Shown: in pieces, positions 1-5,050 of the stretch
Layout: each line of letters begins with the position of its first letter
How positions within the stretch are numbered: the stretch's first letter is position 1
NCBI GenBank assembly: GCA_964542255.1
Contig: CAZITV010000166.1
Span: 1-5,050 of the forward strand
Origin: CAYMSF01 sp964542255
Lineage (GTDB): Bacteria; Verrucomicrobiota; Lentisphaeria; Victivallales; Victivallaceae
Length of the DNA: 5,050 nucleotides
Reading direction: 5' to 3'
Notes under the pieces: generated by a model
What the model was told of the DNA's origin: nothing
The model's database searches: none
Seen by the model: only the letters and a program-made list of their open reading frames with translations
Program-made: the position numbers and the translations under genes

Positions 1-1
1 C

Positions 2-61
2 AATCGGGTGTCACTCGATGATTGCGAATTGGTATCAGAGCTAATTTCAAAACTCTTCTGA
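2..61 (+). CDS. Possible C-terminal tail of a convergent plus-strand gene, cut by the window edge
   Basis: The plus-strand frame starting at base 2 is open from the left edge and ends at TGA 59-61. It reads NRVSLDDCELVSELISKLF, which has the look of an amphipathic helix at the end of a protein. The other two plus frames stop earlier. The motif VSLDDCxxVSxxxSxxL resembles the N-terminal domain of the ribosome maturation factor RimP (E. coli has a similar VDDCADVS segment). In RimP, however, that segment is followed by roughly 100 more residues, and none of the three frames after base 61 continues the family. If this is rimP it is truncated; otherwise it is the end of an unknown protein. The piece is short, so a chance open frame is possible. 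A converging gene here would fit the symmetric palindrome at 100-126 between the two gene ends. Confidence 0.3.
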   Translation, partial: NRVSLDDCELVSELISKLF

Positions 62-99
62 GATTTTTGCGTCTTTTCGAGTTTTGGCGACTTAAGCTC

Positions 100-126
100 A
101 TCTAGCGTAGCACTGCTACGCTAGAT
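100..126. terminator. Perfect 27-bp palindrome after the operon, possible bidirectional terminator
   Basis: ATCTAGCGTAGC (100-111) is exactly complementary to GCTACGCTAGAT (115-126). The symmetry runs through to a single central base at 113, so only three bases remain as the loop. It lies 42 bases past the stop codon of the membrane-protein gene and 38 bases past the possible converging reading frame. A weaker outer repeat, TGGCGA (85-90) with TCGCCA (128-133), nests around it unevenly. Neither strand has a T-run directly after the stem, so this is not a textbook intrinsic terminator. A dimer-binding site, a repeat unit or a 3'-end stabilising hairpin are alternatives. Confidence 0.4.
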
Positions 127-168
127 ATCGCCATGTGGCAAAACCGCATCGGCGAGTTTGAATACGGT

Positions 169-1248
169 TTACCGCGTGAAATCCACCGCCTTCTTTTTAC
201 TGTCAAAGACGTAGAAAAGCCCCGCAAGAATATTAAATGAGAGGATAAGGGCGGTATAAAGCAGTGGGATAGTGATATATTTATCAATGCCGGCAGCAGC
301 AAGAATGGCAAAGATGGTCGCATCTCGAAGCCCAACTCCGGATATGGTAAGAGGTATCAATCCGGCAATATTGCCGATAATAATAGCTGAGCTCAAGGCA
401 AGAAAACTCACATTTGCCGCCGCCAGCCCCTGGGCAATGAAATATACTACAACGACAAGATTCAGGTCAACAAATATAATTGTAACAACCGTCATCCACA
501 AAAACAGCTTAAGTTCTGAACGATACAGGTCAGTCGCGGCAGTCATTCGGCTGACGGCGTTATTGCCGTGTTTATCGCCCAGCTGCATCAGCCAGCCGAT
601 TGGTTTAATTTTTTCTAAGGTCTTGTGATAAAAGATTGCCAGCATCGCACAAAGTCCGAACAGACACATCCCGAGCAATAAAATAATGATGGTAACATGC
701 ATTAGTTTGGTTTCCATTCCTAATGAGCTCAGATCAACACTCATCAACAACGGCAGCGTCAGGAGAATAACTACAATTGCGGTAGAAAAAAGTCCCACCA
801 TGCCAACAATGCGGTCCATCAGGATTGTGAATGTGCCCTCGATTTTCGCGCCTTTGGGTGTTCTTGAGTTAAGAAAAGCGATTTTAGCAAGGTCACCACC
901 GATAGCACCTCCAGGAATTACCAGAGAAAAGAAATAAGCCTTCATGGTTAACGAAATTGCATCAGCCAAGCTCATTTTAATGTTCATGACCTGTGCCAGT
1001 TTGTACCAGCGCCAGCCACAAACCACCATGTGCAGTCCAAAGCAAAATGCCGCCGGAAGCAACCAGATATAGTTGAAATCGCTGAACCCTTTGACTACTT
1101 TGTCATAATTACTGCTGATTAGCCAGCCAATAATGCCGCCGGTCAAGCCAATGCGAACGATAAACCAGAAAATATCTTTTGCTATATTCTTTTTTTTGCC
1201 TGGAACCAATTCTTGTTCCAACGCAATTAAATCATCACCTGTTTCCAT
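169..1248 (-). CDS. Flippase-like integral membrane protein, LPG_synthase_TM / UPF0104 family
   Basis: This 359-residue polytopic inner-membrane protein belongs to the family that shares the membrane domain of MprF (lysylphosphatidylglycerol synthase) and AglD-like proteins. Family members are thought to move or help transfer lipid-linked groups; the substrate here is unknown. A charged cytoplasmic start (residues 1-23, with GKKK) is followed by about eight hydrophobic stretches, near 25-45, 59-79, 100-115, 143-169, 184-207, 248-273, 283-300 and 325-347. Family signatures are WRWYKL (79-84), IPGGAIGGDLAK (111-122), MDRIVG (144-149) and GLIPLTISGVGLRD (296-309). There is no soluble C-terminal aminoacyltransferase domain as in full MprF, so this is the stand-alone flippase-like form. 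The start is ATG 1246-1248, with an AGG about six bases ahead in the CACAGGTGGC sequence. It begins 25 bases after gcvPB on the same strand, so co-transcription is likely, but a role in glycine cleavage is not established. Confidence 0.88.
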   Translation of the reverse strand: METGDDLIALEQELVPGKKKNIAKDIFWFIVRIGLTGGIIGWLISSNYDKVVKGFSDFNYIWLLPAAFCFGLHMVVCGWRWYKLAQVMNIKMSLADAISLTMKAYFFSLVIPGGAIGGDLAKIAFLNSRTPKGAKIEGTFTILMDRIVGMVGLFSTAIVVILLTLPLLMSVDLSSLGMETKLMHVTIIILLLGMCLFGLCAMLAIFYHKTLEKIKPIGWLMQLGDKHGNNAVSRMTAATDLYRSELKLFLWMTVVTIIFVDLNLVVVVYFIAQGLAAANVSFLALSSAIIIGNIAGLIPLTISGVGLRDATIFAILAAAGIDKYITIPLLYTALILSFNILAGLFYVFDSKKKAVDFTR

Positions 1249-1273
1249 TTGCCACCTGTGTTTGGCGTAAAGT

Positions 1274-2728
1274 TTATGTCCCTAAATCCGATAATACCGG
1301 GGTGCGCGCCGCTCTGGTCTCATCGAGCCGCCCCACTGGAGTTGAAATCGGCGCACGCCGGATAGATTCAGGGTCAGTGTCCACCATATCAGCGATTTCA
1401 ATCATTGTCGCGATAAAACTGTCCATCGTCTCTTTCGATTCTGTTTCGGTCGGTTCTATCATAAGCGCTTCCGGGACAATTAATGGAAAATACATTGTCG
1501 GCGGATGAAAGCCGCGGTCAATTAGCGCCTTGGCAATGTCCAATGCATGAATGCCTTTGTCTGCCTGTCTTGTCGCAGATAGCACACATTCATGCATCGA
1601 GAAACGGTCATATTTGCGGTTAAAATAAGGCGCCAGCCTGCAGCGGATGTAGTTGGCATTAAGCACCGCATTTTCACTGATGCGGCGGAAACCCTCTTTG
1701 CCAAGTGTCAGCATATAAGCATAGGCACGCAAAATAATCGCAAAATTGCCGTAAAACGGCGCGATATAGCCAATGCTGTCTTTAAAATCATATTCAAGTG
1801 CATAAGTACCGTCGGCACGTTTAGCCACGCGTGATACCGGCAAATAAGGCACCAGGCATTCTGCCACGCCGACCGGGCCAGAACCGGGTCCGCCGCCGCC
1901 GTGCGGGGTTGAGAATGTTTTATGCAGATTGACATGCATTACGTCAAAGCCTAAATCACCGGGCCTGACTCGTCCGATAATGGCGTTAAAATTGGCGCCG
2001 TCACAGTAGCATAGACCACCAGCCTCATGAATCATCGCACAAATTTTTTCAACATTCTGGTCAAATAATCCGAGTGTATTTGGGCAAGTGAGCATTAGTC
2101 CGGCAACGCTGGAGTTGAGGTGTTGTTTCAAATCTTCCAAATCAACATTGCCGTTTTCATCTGAACGAATTTCTACGGTGTCAAATCCGGCTACTGCGGC
2201 GCTGGCAGGATTAGTACCGTGAGCTGCGTCGGGAATCAGCATGATTTTCCGGTTATGATCGCCTCTGGCGTGATGGTATGCCGCAATCAGCATGATGCCG
2301 GTAAGCTCACCATGCGCTCCAGCCAGCGGCTGCATCGTGCAGGCAGAAAAACCCAATAATTCACTGAGAATTCGTTCAGATTCATAAATAACCGCCAGCG
2401 CTCCCTGGGTAAGAATGCCGCCGTGCCGCAATTGCGGCAGCAGCGGATGTAAATCAGCAAAACCCGGCAGCGCGGCAATTCGCTCATGGAATTTCGGATT
2501 ATATTTCATCGTGCATGAACCCAGCGGATAAAAGTTAGTATCCACACCCATGTTTTTTCTGCTTAATGCGGTAAAGTGCCGAATGGTTTCCAATTCTGAG
2601 ACTTCGGGAAGTTTCGCCGGAATTTTTCGCCGGAATTTTTCCGGGATGGCGTTTTGCATCGGGACATCCGCGCAGGGCAAAGTTACGCCGCGGCGGCCGG
2701 TATTGCCAAGTTCAAAAATAAGTTTCAT
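1274..2728 (-). CDS. gcvPB: Glycine dehydrogenase (decarboxylating) subunit 2, GcvPB
   Basis: This is the catalytic, PLP-carrying half of the split P-protein. With GcvPA it decarboxylates glycine in the cytoplasm and passes the aminomethyl group to lipoyl-GcvH. The 484 residues match the usual length of the separate subunit. Visible family motifs in order are LIFELGNTGRRGV (3-15), LPEVSE (40-45), YPLGSCTMKYNP (67-78), DAAHGTNPASA (167-177), CDGANFNAI (242-250) and VNLHKTFSTPHGGGGPG (266-282), whose Lys270 is the expected Schiff-base lysine, and MIEPTETESKE (423-433). No catalytic motif is missing. The ATG (2726-2728) overlaps the gcvPA stop in an ATGA junction. A strong GGAGG (2736-2740) lies seven bases upstream, inside the end of gcvPA, so the two subunits are probably translationally coupled for equal supply. 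A 13-bp tandem duplication lies within codons of about residues 30-39. Confidence 0.97.
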   Translation of the reverse strand: MKLIFELGNTGRRGVTLPCADVPMQNAIPEKFRRKIPAKLPEVSELETIRHFTALSRKNMGVDTNFYPLGSCTMKYNPKFHERIAALPGFADLHPLLPQLRHGGILTQGALAVIYESERILSELLGFSACTMQPLAGAHGELTGIMLIAAYHHARGDHNRKIMLIPDAAHGTNPASAAVAGFDTVEIRSDENGNVDLEDLKQHLNSSVAGLMLTCPNTLGLFDQNVEKICAMIHEAGGLCYCDGANFNAIIGRVRPGDLGFDVMHVNLHKTFSTPHGGGGPGSGPVGVAECLVPYLPVSRVAKRADGTYALEYDFKDSIGYIAPFYGNFAIILRAYAYMLTLGKEGFRRISENAVLNANYIRCRLAPYFNRKYDRFSMHECVLSATRQADKGIHALDIAKALIDRGFHPPTMYFPLIVPEALMIEPTETESKETMDSFIATMIEIADMVDTDPESIRRAPISTPVGRLDETRAARTPVLSDLGT

Positions 2729-4059
2729 ATTACCGCCTCCATCGCGTTGGCAAGCGCTTTAATTTCCTCGCGGGTGCGTTTTTCGGTAACTGCGATAAGG
2801 AGCTGATTGTTGCGGTCTGGATAGTATCTGCCAAGCGGAAAGCCCGCTGCGAATCCTTTGTCAATCATCCGCCCGGCAATTTCTGCGGCGTCACCGGGTA
2901 GCTGCACTACAAATTCATTAAAAAATGCGGTTCCGCCCACTGGACTGATACCGGGTATTTTGAGGATTTCCTCACGGGTAAACGCCGCCTTGGCGGCGCA
3001 TAATTCCGCTACCTCTATCAATCCCTGCTTACCGAGGCAGGTCATATAAATTAATGCGGTTAGCGCGCAAAGGTTTTCATTAGAACAGATATTCGACATT
3101 GCGGCAGCCCGGCGGATATGTTGTTCGCGGGTCTGCAGGGTAAGCACAAAACCTTCGCGTCCGATGGCGTCAATAGTTCTTCCGCAAATTCTTCCCGGCA
3201 TTTTTCTCATATATTTTTCCGTCGTTGCCATAAAACCGAGGTAGGGTCCGCCGAAACTTAACGGGATGCCCATGCTTTGCCCTTCGCCGGTGACAATGTC
3301 GAATCCCATCTCACCCGGCGGGGTCAGCAGCGCCAGCGCGATGGGGTAACACGAACAGACCGCCAGCGCACCTTTTGCGTGGGCGTCGGCAACAACATCT
3401 TCCCATTCTTCAATCGCCCCAAAAACATTGGGATATTGAACAATAAGACAGGCCGTGTCCGAAGTTACCGCTGCTTTCAGTTTTTCTTTGGCGGAATCGT
3501 CTATTCCGGCCGGCACCTGAATCAACTCAATATCCAGGTTATTGCTGTAACACTCAATCATTTTTCGAAAGATTGGCGAAACAGCTTCTGAAATTACCGC
3601 CTGCCGGCGTTTGGTAATTCGTGCCGCCATCATCATTGCCTCAAAAAGCGCGGTGCCGCCATCGTAAAGCGAAGCGTTTGCCACCGGCAATCCGGTCAAA
3701 CGGCAGATAATGGATTGATATTCAAAGATTGCCTGCAGCGTGCCTTGTGACGCTTCGGGCTGGTATGGCGTATATGCGGTGTAAAATTCTGATCTGCCGG
3801 TGATTTCGCCAACCGCGGCGGGGATAATGTGGTCATAGTATCCGGCGCCGAGAAAGTTTACCAGTTCAGTGGCATTTTTTTCAGCGAGAGTCGTTAATCT
3901 TTTGGTGACTTCGTACTCAGAAAGTCCAGCCTGCAGATTAGCCAATTCGGGGTAAGGAGTGGCGATATGAGCTTTTTTCCACATTTCGTCAAAATTGGCA
4001 CAGTCAATGACCTTAAACATCTCCTTAACGTCTTGTTCAGTATTTGCTATATATGGCAA
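2725..4059 (-). CDS. gcvPA: Glycine dehydrogenase (decarboxylating) subunit 1, GcvPA
   Basis: This is the N-terminal-half subunit of the split glycine decarboxylase, which assembles with GcvPB. It is a fold-type I PLP-enzyme relative that lacks the PLP lysine and helps form the active site. The 444 residues are normal for the family. Motifs seen are YIANTEQD (3-10), FLGAGYYDHIIPAAV (69-83), YTAYTPYQPEASQGTLQAIF (93-112), NASLYDGGTA (128-137), GEGQSMGIPLSFGGPYLGF (258-276), MPGRICG (287-293), LQTREQHIRR (308-317) and SNICSN (322-327). The start is TTG at 4057-4059. GGAG at 4067-4070 sits seven bases upstream, an in-frame TAA occurs at 4081-4083, and no ATG or GTG lies between, so the TTG is well supported. 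The protein starts with the usual family N-terminus. It is separated from gcvH by 99 bases, which hold a possible operator and promoter, and it is joined to gcvPB by an ATGA overlap. Confidence 0.97.
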   Translation of the reverse strand: MPYIANTEQDVKEMFKVIDCANFDEMWKKAHIATPYPELANLQAGLSEYEVTKRLTTLAEKNATELVNFLGAGYYDHIIPAAVGEITGRSEFYTAYTPYQPEASQGTLQAIFEYQSIICRLTGLPVANASLYDGGTALFEAMMMAARITKRRQAVISEAVSPIFRKMIECYSNNLDIELIQVPAGIDDSAKEKLKAAVTSDTACLIVQYPNVFGAIEEWEDVVADAHAKGALAVCSCYPIALALLTPPGEMGFDIVTGEGQSMGIPLSFGGPYLGFMATTEKYMRKMPGRICGRTIDAIGREGFVLTLQTREQHIRRAAAMSNICSNENLCALTALIYMTCLGKQGLIEVAELCAAKAAFTREEILKIPGISPVGGTAFFNEFVVQLPGDAAEIAGRMIDKGFAAGFPLGRYYPDRNNQLLIAVTEKRTREEIKALANAMEAVI

Positions 4060-4066
4060 TTGTTGT

Positions 4067-4070
4067 CTCC
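4067..4070 (-). promoter_or_regulatory. Shine-Dalgarno site that decides the TTG start of gcvPA
   Basis: On the minus strand GGAG is followed by seven bases (ACAACAA) and then TTG, ideal spacing for initiation. The reading frame is closed by TAA only four codons above this site, and no ATG or GTG falls in between. The TTG at 4057-4059 is therefore the only workable start that keeps the conserved PYIANTEQD N-terminus. Confidence 0.8.
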
Positions 4071-4079
4071 GTGGCGGCG

Positions 4080-4085
4080 ATTATA
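4080..4085 (-). promoter_or_regulatory. Candidate -10 box (TATAAT) of an internal gcvPA promoter
   Basis: The minus strand reads a consensus TATAAT ten bases before the GGAG ribosome site of gcvPA. Transcription would start near 4073, giving a very short leader. At the normal 17-base distance the -35 position (4103-4108) reads TGGATG, a poor match, and it falls inside the inverted repeat at 4099-4129. A consensus TTGACA is present at 4124-4129, but its 38-base spacing is too long for a standard promoter. If real, this promoter would be weak or activator-dependent and would let gcvPA-gcvPB be expressed apart from gcvH. The base match could be chance in an AT-rich stretch. Confidence 0.35.
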
Positions 4086-4098
4086 TTTTCGGCAGGCA

Positions 4099-4129
4099 TT
4101 GACATCCATCATATCCGGATGGATGTCAA
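4099..4129. repeat. Perfect 12-bp inverted repeat in the gcvH-gcvPA gap, operator-like or RNA hairpin
   Basis: TTGACATCCATC (4099-4110) and GATGGATGTCAA (4118-4129) are exact inverted copies separated by seven bases. The inner part also contains the self-complementary ATCCGGAT (4113-4120). It lies 29 bases after the gcvH stop and 39 bases before the gcvPA start, and it covers the expected -35 region of the TATAAT at 4080-4085. The half-site layout suits a dimeric transcription regulator. In RNA it would form a stable stem that could shield the gcvH message end or tune gcvH against gcvPA-gcvPB levels. It is not followed by a T-run on the minus strand, so simple intrinsic termination is unlikely. 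Confidence 0.6.
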
Positions 4130-4158
4130 CAAATTCAAAGTTGCGAACCCGACGTCTA

Positions 4159-4530
4159 TTATGATTGTTCCTTCAGGAATTTTTGATACGCCAAAAAATT
4201 CATCATATCGTCAAGTTCGGAGCTGTCGATATTCTCTAGCTTGCACAGCCAGCCTTTTTCTTCCGGAGAATCATTTATCAAGCCCGGCTCGTCTTCGAGA
4301 ATGTCATTTACCGCGATTACGGTGCCGCTGATGGGGCTGTAAACGTCCGACGCGGCTTTAACTGATTCAACTACCCCCAGAGTATCGCCGACAATATAGT
4401 CCTCGCCTTCCTGCGGTAGTTCGACATAAGTAATATCGCCCAATTGTTTAGCGGCATATTCAGAGATGCCAACAGTTGCTTCATCATCTATGACTTCGAT
4501 CCATTCATGATCTTCAGTATAGTACTTCAT
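4159..4530 (-). CDS. gcvH: Glycine cleavage system H protein (lipoyl carrier)
   Basis: This small cytoplasmic carrier's lipoyl arm accepts the aminomethyl group from GcvPA/GcvPB, presents it to T-protein, and is reoxidised by L-protein. The 123 residues are normal for GcvH. Family marks are the HEWI start (8-11), VGISEYAAKQLGDITYVELP (20-39), ESVKAASDVYSPISG (55-69) with Lys58 as the lipoylation site, PGLINDSP (82-89) and GWLCKL (93-98). The lipoyl motif rules out a degenerate copy. The start is ATG 4528-4530, with AAGGA (4539-4543) eight bases upstream. It is the first gene of the cluster. The lipoyl-attaching enzymes (LipB/LipA or LplA) are not in the window. Confidence 0.97.
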   Translation of the reverse strand: MKYYTEDHEWIEVIDDEATVGISEYAAKQLGDITYVELPQEGEDYIVGDTLGVVESVKAASDVYSPISGTVIAVNDILEDEPGLINDSPEEKGWLCKLENIDSSELDDMMNFLAYQKFLKEQS

Positions 4531-4877
4531 TTTTAATTTCCTTCTATAAAATTTATAAAATTATCTAAACGTGCTGCAATTCTTCCAAATGACTGCGGTC
4601 ATATAAAATTGCTTTTAATCAGGGTATTTTTTCATCAATACCGCCAATGAAAATAAACATACCTGCATTTAAACATTTTATTGCAAAAAATCAAGTATTA
4701 AAACTTAAAAAAACCTAAAAAAAACGGTTTTTTTGCAAATAATCGCGCCAACCTTTAAAAATTGGCATATTTTGCAGATATATCCTATCTGTAATAAAAT
4801 TTTGTAATGTAGCCCGCAAAACCATATTATCAATAGAAATATATAAAGATTATTTAAACTATTATTTGTTCTTGATC
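4531..4877. other. AT-rich gene-free leader upstream of gcvH
   Basis: About 350 bases with no credible gene; composition is much richer in A and T than the coding part. It contains two neighbouring small stem-loops, GCCAA (4747-4751) with TTGGC (4762-4766) and CAGATA (4775-4780) with TATCTG (4786-4791). There is also an A8-CGG-T7 tract (4717-4734) and a 9-bp direct tandem AATTTTATA on the minus strand (4545-4562). The conserved cores of a glycine riboswitch, which would be natural in front of gcv genes, were looked for on the minus strand and not recognised. A tiny minus-strand frame (MFIFIGGIDEKIP, near 4619-4660) exists but lacks a convincing ribosome site. Confidence 0.6.
4552..4579 (-). 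promoter_or_regulatory. Candidate sigma-70-type promoter of the gcvH operon
   Basis: On the minus strand TTGCAG (4574-4579) and TATAAA (4552-4557) are separated by 16 bases. This places the RNA start near 4545, just ahead of the gcvH ribosome site AAGGA (4539-4543). Four of six -35 and five of six -10 positions match consensus. The region is AT-rich, so such matches arise easily. A second repeat of the same 9-bp unit lies directly downstream and offers a weaker TATAGA. Promoters further up the leader cannot be excluded. Confidence 0.35.
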
Positions 4878-5050
4878 CGGGATGACCCCGCCAAAAGCCC
4901 GGTCAGGTGATTTTTGATGGATCGGCACAAGGATTTATAAGCCGGCTCCGCCGCCGGCTACCCTCGGCGGTAACCGGCAAGGAGCGGCTGGTAATGACTT
5001 ATGTTGAGACGCAAAAAGCAGCGACCGACTTTTGGCGGGTTCATCATCCG
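4878..5050. repeat. Large GC-rich imperfect palindrome (foldback / MITE-like element or structured RNA), open at the right edge
   Basis: The two halves are imperfect inverted copies centred near 4965. CCCGCCAAAAG (4887-4897) pairs exactly with CTTTTGGCGGG (5029-5039), next to GGTC (4901-4904) with GACC (5023-5026). TTTTTG (4911-4916) pairs with CAAAAA (5012-5017). AGCCGGCTCC (4940-4949) pairs with GGAGCGGCT (4981-4989) with one bulge. GCCGGCTACC (4953-4962) pairs with GGTAACCGGC (4969-4978) at nine of ten positions. A competing local hairpin is AGCCGGC (4940-4946) with GCCGGCT (4953-4959). GC content rises sharply against the AT-rich leader on its left, which suggests inserted DNA or a structured RNA gene. 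No transposase or long open frame is visible. The outer boundary on the right is not seen. Confidence 0.65.

Noticed and set aside
64..74. TTTTTGCGTCT at the left edge is shared with the opposite strand of the right-hand palindrome (5007-5017)
   Set aside because: An 11-base match is expected by chance in a window of this size, and the surrounding sequence does not align.
1179..1508. Plus-strand open frames opposite gcvPB and the membrane gene, including 272-628, 686-937, 1179-1508 and 3277-3591
   Set aside because: They are antisense shadows of well-supported genes, with no family resemblance and no ribosome sites noticed.
4099..4129. Simple rho-independent terminator between gcvH and gcvPA
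   Set aside because: The stem is perfect but no T-run follows it on the minus strand, and the following genes belong to the same pathway.
4044..4331. Plus-strand frame crossing the gcvH-gcvPA gap and the end of gcvH
   Set aside because: It overlaps two certain genes on the other strand, and its translation is not protein-like.
4531..4877. Glycine riboswitch in front of gcvH
   Set aside because: The expected GC-containing conserved cores and paired aptamers were not found on the minus strand; the stretch is mostly A and T.
4958..5050. A minus-strand frame open at the right edge, reading MNPPKVGRCF and on to a TAG at 4958-4960, with a further open stretch after that stop
   Set aside because: It lies wholly inside the large palindrome, is under 31 codons in the window and shows no protein family. 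It is more simply a by-product of the repeat, although the end of a gene from beyond the edge cannot be fully excluded.

Overview
This window is almost entirely one minus-strand gene cluster of bacterial type, read from right to left: gcvH, gcvPA, gcvPB, then a polytopic membrane protein of the flippase-like / LPG_synthase_TM (UPF0104) family. The P-protein is encoded as two subunits, GcvPA and GcvPB. That arrangement is known from Firmicutes, Thermotogae, Deinococcus-Thermus, archaea and several deep-branching or PVC-type bacteria, whereas most Proteobacteria and eukaryotes have a fused P-protein. The organism cannot be named from this sequence. Shine-Dalgarno sites, an ATGA gene overlap and a TTG start all say bacterium; base composition is balanced in the genes and AT-rich upstream of gcvH.

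Layout from the right edge. Positions 4878-5050 hold a GC-rich imperfect palindrome that spans the whole stretch and probably runs out of the window. It looks like a foldback or MITE-like element, or a large structured RNA. Positions 4531-4877 are a gene-free, AT-rich leader with small hairpins and a plausible promoter just before gcvH; no glycine riboswitch was recognised. gcvH (4159-4530) is followed by a 99-base gap. The gap carries a perfect 12-bp inverted repeat, a TATAAT hexamer and a Shine-Dalgarno site that fixes a TTG start for gcvPA (2725-4059). gcvPB (1274-2728) overlaps gcvPA by four bases. The membrane protein (169-1248) begins 25 bases after gcvPB. The cluster ends before a perfect 27-bp palindrome (100-126). 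Beyond it, positions 2-61 may be the tail of a convergent plus-strand gene.

How the genes work together: GcvPA and GcvPB form the PLP-dependent glycine decarboxylase, which releases CO2 from glycine and loads the aminomethyl group onto the lipoyl arm of GcvH. T-protein (GcvT) and L-protein (dihydrolipoyl dehydrogenase) must complete the cycle, but neither is in the window, and the space directly upstream of gcvH where gcvT often lies is non-coding. The membrane protein has no known part in glycine cleavage; its link to the operon is by position only.

Nothing here is a clearly new system. The points most worth a second look are the large palindromic element upstream of gcvH, the operator-like repeat between gcvH and gcvPA, the missing gcvT, and the flippase-like gene in the operon.
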